64,000 nucleotides of DNA from positions 55,633 through 119,632 of the forward strand of contig NZ_NJCX01000014.1 of NCBI RefSeq assembly GCF_002632875.1, given 5' to 3'. The notes below the pieces were generated by a model. The model was not told the origin of the DNA, did no database searches, and saw only the letters and a program-made list of their open reading frames with translations. The position numbers and the translations under genes were made by a program. This DNA is from Xenorhabdus kozodoii (GTDB lineage: Bacteria; Pseudomonadota; Gammaproteobacteria; Enterobacterales; Enterobacteriaceae). This document shows positions 8,901 through 19,260 of the stretch, one piece after another (positions within the stretch are counted from its first letter, which is position 1; each line of letters starts with the position of its first letter).

Positions 8901-9920
8901 TTAGGTGGATGGATTTTCATCCTGTTCGACCGCGAAACACGCGATCAGTTGCCCACCACCATATTGATTTAACTTGGGCTGGGATTGGGTACACAGGCTA
9001 AAAGCACGACGACAACGAGCCGCAAAAGCACACCCCGAAGGTGGGTTCATCGGGCTTGGCAGTTCTCCCGTCAGCTTAATGCGTTCACGGCGTAACTCAG
9101 GGTTCAGGCGAGGTGTCGCTGACAACAATGCCTGCGTGTAAGGATGGCGCGGATTGTTGAAAATCATTTCCTTACTGCCTTTTTCCACACAGCGACCCAA
9201 ATACATCACCATCACTTCATCAGCAATATGCTCAACGACCGAAAGGTCATGGGATATAAAGACGTAAGATAATCCCAGTTCCTGCTGCAAGTCCATCATG
9301 AGGTTCAGAACCTGCGCTCGTACCGACACATCCAACGCCGAAACGGGTTCGTCGGCAATCACCACATCTGGGTTTAACATCAATCCACGGGCAATGGCGA
9401 TACGCTGACGCTGTCCCCCCGAAAACATATGTGGATAACGTGAATAATGTTCCGGTTTGAGTCCCACTTTATCCATCATCTGCAAGACTTTTTCCTTACG
9501 CTCAGCCGCAGTAAGCGAAGTATTAATCAGCAACGGCTCTTCCAAAATCTGCCCCACTTTTTTACGGGGGTTTAAAGAGGCATAAGGATTTTGGAATACA
9601 ATCTGGATTTTCTGGCGACGAAGTTTTTCTGCTTCTTTATTAGGCACCAGAAGATCTTGTCCCAGATAATAAAGCTCCCCATCAGTCGGTTTTTCGATCA
9701 TGGTCAACAGGCGACCCAACGTCGATTTTCCACAACCCGATTCGCCGACAACCGCCAGTGTCTTGCCGATTTGCAATTCAAATGACACGCCATCCAACGC
9801 CTTGACCATACGCTCAGGCGAGAATATGCCGGTTTTCACCGGATAATATTTCTTTAACTCGGTTGCTTTCAGTAAAGGTGATGTCGCTTTTTCTTGTTCC
9901 CGATCTTGGTGAATGTTCAT
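8901..9920 (-). CDS. dppF: Dipeptide ABC transporter ATPase DppF
   Basis: A 339-residue ATP-binding subunit of the dipeptide (and, in E. coli, haem/5-aminolevulinate) importer. Walker A is GESGCGKST, the signature is [15 protein letters not shown] and Walker B is [12 protein letters not shown]. The C-terminal oligopeptide-transporter extension with conserved cysteines ([16 protein letters not shown]) marks the OppF/DppF group. It is the last gene of dppABCDF, and its start overlaps the dppD stop by 4 bases, so the two ATPases are translationally coupled. Length matches the family. Confidence 0.97.
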   Translation of the reverse strand: MNIHQDREQEKATSPLLKATELKKYYPVKTGIFSPERMVKALDGVSFELQIGKTLAVVGESGCGKSTLGRLLTMIEKPTDGELYYLGQDLLVPNKEAEKLRRQKIQIVFQNPYASLNPRKKVGQILEEPLLINTSLTAAERKEKVLQMMDKVGLKPEHYSRYPHMFSGGQRQRIAIARGLMLNPDVVIADEPVSALDVSVRAQVLNLMMDLQQELGLSYVFISHDLSVVEHIADEVMVMYLGRCVEKGSKEMIFNNPRHPYTQALLSATPRLNPELRRERIKLTGELPSPMNPPSGCAFAARCRRAFSLCTQSQPKLNQYGGGQLIACFAVEQDENPST

Positions 9921-10897
9921 ATTGTCGGCCTCCCTTCATCATCCAGCGGCATATGACATTTAACCTGACGCTCTCCCACTGATTTCAATGGCGGCTCCTC
10001 CTGACGGCAATGCGCATTGGCATAAGGGCAGCGAGGGTTAAGCAGACAGCCCGTTGGACGATCATATTTTCCGGGCACGACGCCAGGTAACGATGCCAAA
10101 CGGGATTTGTCCACTGCAAACTCCGGCAATGCCCGCAATAATGCTTGAGTATAAGGATGGCGTGGCGCACGAAAGATTTCCGTTGCTTTGCCGATTTCGA
10201 CGACCTGTCCGGCATACATCACAATAATATGGTGAGCCGCTTCAGCTACCAGCGCCAAATCATGGGTGATCAAGAGTAATGCCATGTTTTCCCGCTGCTG
10301 CAACTCCAGCAACAATTCGATGATTTGTGCCTGAATAGTGACATCCAGCGCCGTCGTCGGCTCGTCGGCAATCAGGAGTTTCGGACGACATGCAATCGCC
10401 ATCGCGATCATCACGCGCTGGCTCATCCCACCCGATAATTGATGCGGATAGACCTCCAGACGAGAAACCGGATCAGGTATCCCCACTTGGGTTAATAAGT
10501 CGATTGCCCGCTGGTGCCGCGTCTTCCGATTGCCGCCTTGATGGGCTTTCAAGGCTTCCATTATCTGATAACCGACGGTGTAACATGGGTTCAAACTGGT
10601 CATGGGATCTTGGAAAATCATCGCCACTTCCGCCCCCACCAACTGACGGCGCTCTTTTTCTGAAATTTTAGTTAGGTCACGACCCGCGAATTCCAGTTTT
10701 TCGGCCATGACCTTACCCGGATAATCAATCAGCCCCATAATCGCCAGGGAACTGACCGACTTACCTGAACCGGATTCTCCAACAATACCGACCACCTCGC
10801 CCTGCTCAGCACGGTAGCTGATACGGTCAACGGCGCGAAATGGCGCATCTCCATCGCCAAAATGCACCGATAATTGATCTACATTTAATAATGCCAT
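9917..10897 (-). CDS. dppD: Dipeptide ABC transporter ATPase DppD
   Basis: A 326-residue ATPase that pairs with DppF. Walker A GESGSGKS is near residue 40, the signature is [16 protein letters not shown] and Walker B is [12 protein letters not shown]. The Opp/Dpp C-terminal extension contains [16 protein letters not shown], a cysteine cluster typical of these subunits. It lies 12 bases after dppC and overlaps dppF by 4 bases. Confidence 0.97.
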   Translation of the reverse strand: MALLNVDQLSVHFGDGDAPFRAVDRISYRAEQGEVVGIVGESGSGKSVSSLAIMGLIDYPGKVMAEKLEFAGRDLTKISEKERRQLVGAEVAMIFQDPMTSLNPCYTVGYQIMEALKAHQGGNRKTRHQRAIDLLTQVGIPDPVSRLEVYPHQLSGGMSQRVMIAMAIACRPKLLIADEPTTALDVTIQAQIIELLLELQQRENMALLLITHDLALVAEAAHHIIVMYAGQVVEIGKATEIFRAPRHPYTQALLRALPEFAVDKSRLASLPGVVPGKYDRPTGCLLNPRCPYANAHCRQEEPPLKSVGERQVKCHMPLDDEGRPTI

Positions 10898-10909
10898 TTC
10901 ACAATACCC

Positions 10910-11812
10910 CTACTGCTTGAGCTTAGGATCAAGTGCATCACGCAACCCATCTCCCATCAGGTTAAACGCCAGTACTGTCAACAGGATAGCCAGCCCCGGA
11001 AAGGTCACAACCCACCACGCACTCTGGGTAAATTGCAAAACATCGGCCAACATGGTTCCCCACTCTGGCGTGGGTGGCTGTGCCCCCATTCCCAGAAAAC
11101 CGAGGGCAGCCATATCGAGAATGGCGTTCGAAAACCCTAATGACGCTTGCACAATCAACGGCGCAAGACAGTTTGGCAGGATATTGATGAACATCTGGCG
11201 AATGGCGCCCGCCCCCGCGACCTGAGAAGCCATCACATAATCGCGATTCACTTCCACCAGTACCGCCGCCCTTGTCAGGCGGATATAGTGAGGCAAGGCG
11301 ACAAAAGTCAGTGCCAATGACGCATTGATAATGGAGGGGCCAAAGATAGCCACCAGTACCAATGCCAGCAGCAGGCTTGGCAAGGCCAACATAATATCGA
11401 CGATACGCATGATAATGGCATCCACCACGCCGCCGAAATACCCAGCCAATAAGCCCAGAATGATCCCCATGATGAGTGACATCACCACAACCAGGCAGCC
11501 AACCAGCAATGAAAGGCGTGCCCCGTACATCAGGCGGGACAGAATATCGCGCCCGACATCATCCGTGCCGAGAATAAATTGCCAGCTTCCGCCTTCCTGC
11601 CATACCGGAGGCACCAACAAAGAATCACGGAACTGTTCTGCCGGACCATGCGGAGCCAATCCCCCCGCCAATAATGCAACCAGCAGCATCAGGATAATAT
11701 AGACAAGGCCAATCACGGCGCCTTTGTTACGTTTAAAGTAGTGCCAAAATTCCTGTATCGGCGTCATTAATTTCGGTGCACCCGATACGACTGGCTCAGT
11801 GAGTTGAGTCAT
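10910..11812 (-). CDS. dppC: Dipeptide ABC transporter permease DppC
   Basis: A 300-residue inner-membrane permease, the same length as in E. coli. The start is the second of two adjacent ATGs at 11812: AAGGAG lies 6 bases before it but only 3 before the first. Five to six membrane segments follow an N-terminal cytoplasmic stretch containing FWHYFKRNKGAVIG. The EAA loop that contacts the ATPases is seen as VAGAGAIRQMFINILPN. It forms the channel with DppB. Confidence 0.96.
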   Translation of the reverse strand: MTQLTEPVVSGAPKLMTPIQEFWHYFKRNKGAVIGLVYIILMLLVALLAGGLAPHGPAEQFRDSLLVPPVWQEGGSWQFILGTDDVGRDILSRLMYGARLSLLVGCLVVVMSLIMGIILGLLAGYFGGVVDAIIMRIVDIMLALPSLLLALVLVAIFGPSIINASLALTFVALPHYIRLTRAAVLVEVNRDYVMASQVAGAGAIRQMFINILPNCLAPLIVQASLGFSNAILDMAALGFLGMGAQPPTPEWGTMLADVLQFTQSAWWVVTFPGLAILLTVLAFNLMGDGLRDALDPKLKQ

Positions 11813-11822
11813 CATGTGCTCC

Positions 11823-12842
11823 TTATTTCCGATGACGAATGCGCGGATTGACGATGCCGTACAGCAAATCAACCACCAGATTGACCAGAATAATCATGGT
11901 TGCCACCAACAATACCCCGCCCTGTACCACCGGATAGTCACGACGTTGCAGAGCATCGATCAACCAGCGCCCTAACCCCGGCCATGAGAAAATCGTTTCT
12001 GTCAAAATGGCACCCGCCAGCATGATGCCCACTTGCAGGCCAATCACGGTGACGACCGGTAACAACGCATTACGCAATGCATGGACGATAATGACACGCA
12101 GGCGACTCAACCCTTTTGCCCTGGCTGTGCGGATATAATCTTCGCCAAGCACTTCCAGCATGGCAGAACGGGTCATGCGCACAATCACGGCGAGCGGGAT
12201 CGTGCCTAGCACAATGGCGGGCAAAATCATGTGCATAACCGCATCAGTGAAATCGCCTTGCTCGCCCCAAATCAGCGTATCGATCAGCATAAATCCTGTC
12301 AGGGGATAACTGTCGTCAAGAAACACACTATCGCCGATTCGGCCAGAAACCGGGGTTAAGTTCCAGTAGACGGAAACCAGCATGATCAGCATGATCCCCC
12401 ACCAGAAAATGGGCATGGAATAGCCGGTCAATGACAAGCCAATCGCAGTGTGATCAAAGACAGAACCCCGTTTGACCGCCGCCAATACCCCTACCGGAAT
12501 ACCGACAGCGATGGCAAATAACATGGCACAGAAGCCCAATTCAAATGTCGCCTTAAAGCGCGGGACAAACTCATCCCACACAGGAATGCGGCTTTTCAAC
12601 GAGATCCCCAAATCACCATGCAATACGCCATTGATGTAATGAAAATATTGCTCCCAAAGAGGCTTATCTAACCCCATTTCAGCCAGTAATTGAGCATGAC
12701 GCTCAGCAGATATACCCCGCTCTCCCGCCATGATCAGCACGGGATCACCCGGTATCATGTGCACAAACGCGAAAGTCAGCAGCGTAATACCAATAAATGT
12801 TGGGATCACTAGCCCCAGACGTCGGAGGATAAATTGCAGCAT
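11823..12842 (-). CDS. dppB: Dipeptide ABC transporter permease DppB
   Basis: A 339-residue inner-membrane permease, family length. It starts with the typical MLQFILRRLGLVIPTFIGIT helix and carries the EAA motif around RAKGLSRLRVIIVHALRNAL. It forms the dipeptide channel with DppC, whose gene begins 10 bases after it. A 143-base spacer with a hairpin separates it from dppA. Confidence 0.97.
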   Translation of the reverse strand: MLQFILRRLGLVIPTFIGITLLTFAFVHMIPGDPVLIMAGERGISAERHAQLLAEMGLDKPLWEQYFHYINGVLHGDLGISLKSRIPVWDEFVPRFKATFELGFCAMLFAIAVGIPVGVLAAVKRGSVFDHTAIGLSLTGYSMPIFWWGIMLIMLVSVYWNLTPVSGRIGDSVFLDDSYPLTGFMLIDTLIWGEQGDFTDAVMHMILPAIVLGTIPLAVIVRMTRSAMLEVLGEDYIRTARAKGLSRLRVIIVHALRNALLPVVTVIGLQVGIMLAGAILTETIFSWPGLGRWLIDALQRRDYPVVQGGVLLVATMIILVNLVVDLLYGIVNPRIRHRK

Positions 12843-12928
12843 ATCCTGAGCTCTCTTTTTAAATACCAGTTACGGCTCTTCAGGCCGCTTGGTGTATGCA
12901 AAATCGACTTGCCCATCAGAGAAGCGAA

Positions 12929-12959
12929 ACCATCCCCACAGAAAAATCTGGGGGATGGT
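12929..12959 (-). terminator. Intercistronic hairpin between dppA and dppB
   Basis: ACCATCCCC pairs with GGGGATGGT, extended by CAG/CTG past a bulged A. No T-run follows on the minus strand, so this looks like a stabilising or attenuating hairpin that would keep dppA mRNA in excess over the membrane genes, as is usual for binding-protein genes. The role is inference. Confidence 0.55.
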
Positions 12960-12985
12960 GACTCACAACAGTTCAACAGCAAGAA

Positions 12986-14596
12986 TTATTTGAGATCAAC
13001 GTTATAAAAGTAATGCTTACCAAAAGAATCAACCACATAGCCCTTCACTTCTTTACGAATTGGCTCATAAACCGTAGAGTGGGCAATGATCAATGCAGGG
13101 GCTTGTTCGTGCATGACAACCTGTGCTTGTTTATAAAGCGCCGTGCGCTTGTTGATATCAGCGGTTTCACGTGCTGGCTGGATAATGTCTTCAAATGGCT
13201 TGTAACACCATTTGGCATAGTTGGAACCCCTCTCTTTGGCAGCACAGCTAAACAAAGTTCCGAAGAAGTTATCAGGGTCACCATTGTCTCCTGTCCATCC
13301 AAACAAGACAGTCTGCGGTTCACCGTCTTTGGCGCGTTTCAGGTATTCCCCCCATTCATAGCTGACAATCTTGGCTTTAACGCCAATTTTCGCCCAATCC
13401 GCCTGAATCATTTCCGCCATGCGACGGGCATTCGGGTTATACGGGCGCTGTACCGGCATTGCCCACAAATCCGTTTCAAAACCATTCGGGAAACCCGCTT
13501 CTTTCAGCAATTCCTTGGCCTTGGCGGGATCATAGGAATAGTCTTTAATGTCGTTGTTATAACTCCACATAGTCGGTGGGATCAGGTTTTTCGCTTTCTG
13601 TCCTGCTCCCTGATAAACCGCATCAATGATGGCGTCTTTATTGACCGCCATCGTCAGCGCCTGACGGACTTTTTGGTTATCCATCGGCGGTTTGGTGACA
13701 TTAAAGGAGAGATAACCGACATTCAGCCCCGCCTGTTCTTTCAGGACAATGTTTTTATCTTGTTTCATGCGGGCGAGATCAGCCGGGTTGGGATATGGCA
13801 TCACCTGACATTCGTTTTTCTGCAATTTTGCATAACGCACAGACGCATCAGGGGTAATGGAGAACACTAAGCGGTCAATTTTTGCTGGCCCTTCCCAATA
13901 ATCCTTAAATGCCTTATAGAGAATTCGGGAGTCTTTTTGGTATTGCACGAGTTGGAAGGGACCAGTACCAATCGGGTCAAGGTCAACTTTCTGCGGAGTG
14001 CCTGCTTTCATCATCACATCGGCATATTCTTTGGACAGAATTGAGGCGAAGTCCATAGCGATATCAGCTAGAAAAGGCGCTTCAGGGCGGGATAACACAA
14101 AGCGAACCGTATAATCATCCACTTTTTCCACTTTGCTGATGATGTTATTCAGATCCATGCCTATAAAGTATTCATAGCTGCCACCAGAGACTTTATAGTA
14201 CGGGTGGTTTTGATCCTTTTGACGCATAAAAGAAAAAATCACATCATCTGCATTGAAATCACGTGTTGGCTTGAATTCTTTATTGCTGTGCCACTTCACC
14301 CCTTTGCGTAAGTGAAAAGTATACGTTTTTCCATCCTCACTCACGTCCCAACGCTCAGCCAGACTGGGAATGATCTCTGTTGTACCTAACTTAAAATCCA
14401 CCAAACGGTTATAAATTGGGACTGAACTGGCATCATACGTTGTACCAGAAGTGAATAGCTGTGGGTTAAAACCTTCAGGAGAACCTTCAGAGCAATATAC
14501 CAACGTTTTTGCCTGAATACTCGCGGTAACAGCCAGTGCGACAAGGCCGACACCCAGCTTGAACAGACTAGACTGTTTTTTCTTGGAAATTGTCAT
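12986..14596 (-). CDS. dppA: Periplasmic dipeptide-binding protein DppA
   Basis: A 536-residue solute-binding protein of family 5. It has a cleavable signal peptide (basic [15 protein letters not shown], then [13 protein letters not shown]) and the conserved opening [20 protein letters not shown]. It binds dipeptides in the periplasm and delivers them to DppBC; in E. coli it also binds haem and serves dipeptide chemotaxis. First gene of dppABCDF, with a long AT-rich leader region upstream. Confidence 0.97.
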   Translation of the reverse strand: MTISKKKQSSLFKLGVGLVALAVTASIQAKTLVYCSEGSPEGFNPQLFTSGTTYDASSVPIYNRLVDFKLGTTEIIPSLAERWDVSEDGKTYTFHLRKGVKWHSNKEFKPTRDFNADDVIFSFMRQKDQNHPYYKVSGGSYEYFIGMDLNNIISKVEKVDDYTVRFVLSRPEAPFLADIAMDFASILSKEYADVMMKAGTPQKVDLDPIGTGPFQLVQYQKDSRILYKAFKDYWEGPAKIDRLVFSITPDASVRYAKLQKNECQVMPYPNPADLARMKQDKNIVLKEQAGLNVGYLSFNVTKPPMDNQKVRQALTMAVNKDAIIDAVYQGAGQKAKNLIPPTMWSYNNDIKDYSYDPAKAKELLKEAGFPNGFETDLWAMPVQRPYNPNARRMAEMIQADWAKIGVKAKIVSYEWGEYLKRAKDGEPQTVLFGWTGDNGDPDNFFGTLFSCAAKERGSNYAKWCYKPFEDIIQPARETADINKRTALYKQAQVVMHEQAPALIIAHSTVYEPIRKEVKGYVVDSFGKHYFYNVDLK

Positions 14597-15013
14597 TACT
14601 TGGACCCCGTTTGTGATGTTTATTAGCTTGTTTTATTCTTTTTCGCTTATCAATTAATCAATTGTTACGCCTGACGTCAACATAATCACACCTAACAATA
14701 GAAACATAAGAAAAACACAAAATAAAAGAGTTATTAACAACAATGGTTAAAAAACATGACAAGAAGCACATTAAACAAACAAATCAACTAAATATCAAAC
14801 AAATAAAAAGGATAAAACTCTGGTGATGAGAATTTTTCATTTGTGACCAGGTGATCAAATCATAACCAGAACGGCTTATGAAAAGTGGGGATACACGATG
14901 AGAAGGTGCGTCGCTCAGGATAATTGTTTTAAGTCTATTGCTTAGATGAATATGATTGATGATATTTTGTTCGCCATTGACTGTAATATAGTCTTAGCTA
15001 ATGGAGAGAGAGA
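14597..15013. other. AT-rich intergenic region upstream of dppA
   Basis: 417 bases holding the dppA promoter region (minus). A TTGACG at about 14675-14680 may be a -35, but no convincing -10 follows. Near the right end a short interrupted palindrome, GACTGTAATATAGTC (14979-14993), lies just before the antitoxin-like ORF and could be an old operator. No gene recognised here. Confidence 0.4.
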
Positions 15014-15100
15014 ATGGCTATTCAAGCAAATATGCACGAAGCGAAAACACACTTGAACCAACTTGCAGATAGGCTTGTAAGAAAAAAACCCCGCTCCTAA
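15014..15100 (+). pseudogene. Truncated Phd/YefM-like antitoxin N-terminus
   Basis: A 28-codon ORF with a GGAGAGAG ribosome site 4-11 bases upstream encodes [20 protein letters not shown], then LVRKKPRS and stop. The pattern M-HEAKTHL-L is the DNA-binding start of Phd/YefM-type antitoxins (usually 75-90 residues). Homology ends exactly where the ORF enters the terminator hairpin of the tRNA-Pro gene on the other strand. No toxin gene follows. It looks like the residue of a toxin-antitoxin module lost or cut at a tRNA 3' end. Confidence 0.6.
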
Positions 15101-15110
15101 GAGCAGGGTT
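15081..15110 (-). terminator. Terminator of tRNA-Pro
   Basis: On the minus strand AACCCTGCTC and GAGCGGGGTT pair (one G-U) around a TTAG loop, followed by seven T. It lies 11 bases after the tRNA CCA end. Confidence 0.88.
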
Positions 15111-15120
15111 TCTGGGATGC

Positions 15121-15197
15121 TGGTCGGCGAGAGAGGATTCGAACCTCCGACCCACTGGTCCCAAACCAGTTGCGCTACCAAGCTGCGCTACTCGCCG
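15121..15197 (-). tRNA. tRNA-Pro (anticodon UGG)
   Basis: A 77-nt cloverleaf on the minus strand begins CGGCGAGTAGCGCAGC, has the anticodon loop TTTGGGA reading UGG, T-loop GGTTCGAATCC and an encoded CCA. The acceptor stem CGGCGAG/CTCGCCG is perfect. From memory it is nearly identical to E. coli tRNA-Pro(UGG). Confidence 0.97.
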
Positions 15198-15292
15198 AAA
15201 ACGAAGCGCATCTTACTGCCAGCGCCGCAAACCGTCAATACCTTTTTAAAGATAAGTGATTGTTTGACGATAAACTATCCAACACGGCGGTT

Positions 15293-17362
15293 TTACTGGA
15301 GCAGTGAAATATCGGCAACACGCAAGAACAGCTCACGCAATTCACTTAATAGCGTCAAGCGATTCACCCTGACCTGGCTATCTTCATCCATCACCATCAC
15401 ATTGTCGAAGAAGGCATCCACGACTTCACGCAGGGAAGCCAGTTCAACCAACGCATCCTGATAGTTGCTTTCAGCAAACAGAGGAGCCAGTTTTTCCTTC
15501 AACACAACAAGGTGGGTTGCCAGTTGGATCTCTTCTGCCGCTTTCAGGACGGAAGCCAGGACAGTGTCATTTAACGGTTCTTCCGACTTCGCCAGGATGT
15601 TGGATACGCGTTTATTGGCTGCCGCGAGAGAAACGGCGGCATCCAGAGTGCGGAAATGCGTAACCGCTTTCATACGGGCATCAAAATCTGCGGGTTGGGT
15701 TGGACGGCGTGCCAGTACTGCCTGAATCGTATCAACGCTGTAACCCAGCTCTTGATACCAGGTGCGGAAGCGACCGAGCATAAACTCAACCACATCATCC
15801 ACCGCGTTTCCGTTGGTCAGCTTGTCACCATACAAACGTACCGCTTCTTCTGCCAACGTTTGCAGGTCGAGAGGCAATTTCTTCTCAACGATAATACGCA
15901 GAACCCCCAGTGCCGCACGGCGCAGGGCAAACGGGTCTTTATCCCCTTTCGGATGCTGGCCAATCCCGAAGATCCCCGCCAAGGTATCCATTTTATCGGC
16001 AATGGCAACGGCGCAGGAAACCCCGGTTGATGGCAGCGCATCACCAGAGAAACGTGGCTGATACTGCTCGTTCAGTGCTAATGCCACCTCTTCCGCTTCG
16101 CCATCATGACGGGCATAGTGCATGCCCATCACACCTTGCGTATCGGTGAATTCGAACACCATATTGGTCATCAGGTCACATTTGGACAATAAGCCCGCAC
16201 GCGTCGCCTGATTGACATCTGCACCGATTTTTTCCGCAATCCAGCCAGCCAAAACCTGAATGCGATCCGTTTTGTCACGCAGGGTGCCCAGCTGTTTCTG
16301 GAACAGCACGGTTTCCAAACGAGGCAGGTTGTCTTCCAAACGTTGTTTACGGTCAGTCTTGAAGAAGAATTCCGCATCCGCCAGACGTGGACGAACCACT
16401 TTTTCATTACCTGAAATGATTTGCTGCGGATCAGAAGATTCAATATTGGTGACAAAGATAAAGTTTGCCATTAATTCACCGGCTTTATTGTAAACCGGGA
16501 AATATTTCTGATCCCCTTTCATGGTGTAAACCAGCGCTTCCGCCGGGACTTCCAGGAATTTTTCTTCGAATTTCGCCGTCAGTACAACCGGCCATTCCAC
16601 CAGTGAAGTGACTTCTTCCAACAGGCTATCACTCAGATCCGCCACGCCACCAAGCTGTATAGCGGCCTGTTCTACATCACGCTTGATAATCGCTTTACGG
16701 GCTTCGTAATCGGCAATAACCCGACCACGCTCCTGCAAAATCGCAGGATATTGCTCTGCGTTCTCAATCGTCAATTCCGCCTCACCCATAAAACGGTGAC
16801 CACGAATAATACGATCAGAGGAAATCCCCAGAATTTTGCCTGCAATGACTTCGCTGCCCAGCAACATAGTGACGGTATGTACCGGACGGACAAATTGGTT
16901 CTCTTTATCGCCCCAACGCATCAGTTTTGGGATCGGTAACTTACCCAGAGAACGGCTCACCATCTCGGCCAACAGCGCTTTTGCGTCACGGCCTTTAACC
17001 TGGGCGCGATAAAGCAGCCATTCCCCTTTATCCGTTACCATGCGTTCAGCCTGATCAACGGTGATACCACAACCCCGCGCCCAACCTTCTGCGGCCTTCG
17101 TGGGTTTACCTTCTGCATCGAATGCCTGAGCAATCGCAGGGCCACGCTTTTCAACTTCACGATCAGCCTGTGCTGCCGCTAAATTTGCGACTTTCAGCGC
17201 CAAACGACGAGGCGCCGCAAACCAGCTAACTTCACCATGACCCAGATTGGCATTATTCAGTTCTGCTTTAAAATTGGCTGCAAAGGATTCAGCCAATGAA
17301 CGTAGCGCCTTGGGTGGCAGCTCTTCTGTGCCGATTTCCACAAGGAAAGTCTGTTGAATCAT
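15293..17362 (-). CDS. glyS: Glycyl-tRNA synthetase beta subunit
   Basis: 689 residues, equal to E. coli GlyS. The opening [20 protein letters not shown] is diagnostic of the bacterial tetrameric (alpha2beta2) GlyRS beta subunit, which carries tRNA recognition and the HD/DALR-like C-terminal part (about residues 580-689). It lies 9 bases after glyQ, forming the usual glyQS operon. Confidence 0.98.
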   Translation of the reverse strand: MIQQTFLVEIGTEELPPKALRSLAESFAANFKAELNNANLGHGEVSWFAAPRRLALKVANLAAAQADREVEKRGPAIAQAFDAEGKPTKAAEGWARGCGITVDQAERMVTDKGEWLLYRAQVKGRDAKALLAEMVSRSLGKLPIPKLMRWGDKENQFVRPVHTVTMLLGSEVIAGKILGISSDRIIRGHRFMGEAELTIENAEQYPAILQERGRVIADYEARKAIIKRDVEQAAIQLGGVADLSDSLLEEVTSLVEWPVVLTAKFEEKFLEVPAEALVYTMKGDQKYFPVYNKAGELMANFIFVTNIESSDPQQIISGNEKVVRPRLADAEFFFKTDRKQRLEDNLPRLETVLFQKQLGTLRDKTDRIQVLAGWIAEKIGADVNQATRAGLLSKCDLMTNMVFEFTDTQGVMGMHYARHDGEAEEVALALNEQYQPRFSGDALPSTGVSCAVAIADKMDTLAGIFGIGQHPKGDKDPFALRRAALGVLRIIVEKKLPLDLQTLAEEAVRLYGDKLTNGNAVDDVVEFMLGRFRTWYQELGYSVDTIQAVLARRPTQPADFDARMKAVTHFRTLDAAVSLAAANKRVSNILAKSEEPLNDTVLASVLKAAEEIQLATHLVVLKEKLAPLFAESNYQDALVELASLREVVDAFFDNVMVMDEDSQVRVNRLTLLSELRELFLRVADISLLQ

Positions 17363-17371
17363 GATGGCCTC

Positions 17372-18280
17372 TTATTTCTTGTTACACATAGGGAAGCCAA
17401 GCGCCTCACGGGAGGCATAATAAGCTTCAGCAACTGATTTGGTCAGAGTACGGATGCGCAGGATATAGCGCTGACGTTCTGTCACAGAAATTGCTTTACG
17501 GGCATCCAGCAAGTTGAAGGTATGACCCGCTTTTAAGATGCGCTCATAAGCAGGCAATGGCAGCGGCGTTTCCAGTGCCAGTAATTCCTGTGCCTCTTTT
17601 TCATATTGCTCAAAACAGGTAAACAAGAAATCGACATCAGCGTATTCGAAGTTGTAAGTAGACTGTTCAACCTCATTCTGATGGTAAATGTCGCCATAGG
17701 TGGTTTTACCTAGCGGGCCATCGCTCCATACCAGATCATAAACGCTGTCCACGCCTTGAATATACATGGCAAGACGTTCCAGACCGTAAGTAATCTCTCC
17801 CGTCACTGGCTTACATTCAAGACCACCCACTTGCTGGAAGTAAGTGAACTGAGTCACTTCCATACCATTTAGCCACACTTCCCAGCCCAGCCCCCAGGCA
17901 CCCAGCGTTGGGTTTTCCCAGTTATCTTCGACAAAGCGGATATCATGAACAGTGGGATCGAGTCCTAACACTTTCAAGGACCCCAGATAGAGTTCCTGAA
18001 TGTTATCGGGAGATGGCTTGATGATAACTTGGAATTGATAGTAGTGCTGGAGGCGGTTTGGGTTCTCGCCATAACGACCGTCAGTTGGACGACGGGAAGG
18101 CTGCACATAAGCTGCTGCAATAGGCTCAGGCCCCAAAGCACGCAAACAAGTAATAGGATGAGAGGTTCCTGCGCCGACTTCCATATCCAGTGGTTGAACA
18201 ATGGTACAGCCTTGACGCGCCCAGTAATCCTGAAGTGTCAGGATAAGCCCTTGAAAGGTTTTGGTATCAAACTTTTGCAT
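17372..18280 (-). CDS. glyQ: Glycyl-tRNA synthetase alpha subunit
   Basis: 302 residues; the catalytic class-II subunit that makes glycyl-adenylate. It starts [20 protein letters not shown], which fixes the start at 18280; a longer in-frame extension upstream has no family counterpart. Class-II features include [15 protein letters not shown] and [18 protein letters not shown]. It is transcribed divergently from tag. Confidence 0.98.
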   Translation of the reverse strand: MQKFDTKTFQGLILTLQDYWARQGCTIVQPLDMEVGAGTSHPITCLRALGPEPIAAAYVQPSRRPTDGRYGENPNRLQHYYQFQVIIKPSPDNIQELYLGSLKVLGLDPTVHDIRFVEDNWENPTLGAWGLGWEVWLNGMEVTQFTYFQQVGGLECKPVTGEITYGLERLAMYIQGVDSVYDLVWSDGPLGKTTYGDIYHQNEVEQSTYNFEYADVDFLFTCFEQYEKEAQELLALETPLPLPAYERILKAGHTFNLLDARKAISVTERQRYILRIRTLTKSVAEAYYASREALGFPMCNKK

Positions 18281-18475
18281 GTTGAATCCGCACGCGATAC
18301 ATATGAATTTAAACGAAAGAGGCCAGTATACCCTTTGAACGTAAGATATACAGCACTGATTACCCCCCAATTTTGCCACGGTATAAAAAAATCTTATTCA
18401 AGTTTCTTTACTTGTATATTTATACAGCTAACATTGGTGTAATTATCAACCAGTATTTGAGGTGAAGTTCGATTC

Positions 18476-19039
18476 ATGAACAAAGAAATGACTCGCTGCG
18501 GTTGGGTAACATCCGACCCTGATTATCTGGCCTATCACGACAACGAATGGGGAACCCCACTCAAAGATAGCCAACAACTCTTCGAACTGCTCTGTCTGGA
18601 AGGACAACAAGCGGGTTTATCCTGGTTGACTATCCTGAAAAAACGGCAAGGTTATAGAAAATGTTTCTATCAATTTGATCCGGTTAAAATTGCCAACATG
18701 GATGAAACGGACGTTAAGCGACTGCTGCAAGAGACAGCGATCGTGCGTAATCGAGCTAAAATCAATGCGATCATTCACAATGCCCGTGCTTACTTAACCA
18801 TGGCTGAACAAGGTGAAGATTTTAGCGCTTTTATCTGGCGTTTCGTTGATCATTCCCCTCTCACTAATCACTGGCAAAACGTGTCAGAAGTGCCTGCCCA
18901 AACAGCCACTTCCGATGCCCTTTCAACGGCACTGAAAAAACGAGGATTTAAATTTATTGGCAGCACCACCTGTTATGCTTTTATGCAAGCCGCAGGGTTA
19001 GTTAATGATCACCTCGTCAGTTGTGTATGTCGGAAATAA
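18476..19039 (+). CDS. tag: DNA-3-methyladenine glycosylase I
   Basis: 187 residues of the Tag family of the helix-hairpin-helix glycosylases, which excise 3-methyladenine. The zinc ligands of E. coli Tag (Cys4, His17, His175, Cys179) appear as Cys8, His21, His179 and Cys183, and the core LCLEGQQAGLSWLTILKKR is conserved. The GGTGAAG ribosome site supports the start. A single-gene unit followed by a hairpin. Confidence 0.96.
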   Translation: MNKEMTRCGWVTSDPDYLAYHDNEWGTPLKDSQQLFELLCLEGQQAGLSWLTILKKRQGYRKCFYQFDPVKIANMDETDVKRLLQETAIVRNRAKINAIIHNARAYLTMAEQGEDFSAFIWRFVDHSPLTNHWQNVSEVPAQTATSDALSTALKKRGFKFIGSTTCYAFMQAAGLVNDHLVSCVCRK

Positions 19040-19102
19040 GTTATCTGTGATGAAAATTAAAATTAGTGCATAAAAATAAACAAAAATGCCACTTTAAAAT
19101 AT

Positions 19103-19133
19103 AAAACTGGATTAAACACAAATATCCAGTTTT
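19103..19133 (+). terminator. Hairpin after tag
   Basis: AAAACTGGAT pairs with ATCCAGTTTT around an 11-nt loop, ending in T4 and A-rich sequence. It is the likely terminator of tag. Confidence 0.55.
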
Positions 19134-19260
19134 AAACTTCAACAAAAACCCAAAATAAGGGATATGCGAACACAGAATGTCCGTTTTACCCCATTGCACC
19201 CTAGTAATCAGCGGAGTATGGTGTTTTTTTCTCATCCAAAAAACAGACGCAAACGCCACT

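Noticed and set aside
14820..14880. CRP site upstream of dppA (TTTGTGACCAGGTGATCAAAT)
   Set aside because: The second half-site does not fit TCACA at the required spacing, so it is not listed as a feature.
15117..15461. Plus-strand ORF across tRNA-Pro (starts [16 protein letters not shown])
   Set aside because: A well-known false translation of a tRNA gene read in antisense; it then runs antisense through glyS.
19177..19260. N-terminal extension of avtA or a leader peptide
   Set aside because: Not conserved in AvtA; no run of regulatory codons or attenuator hairpin follows.
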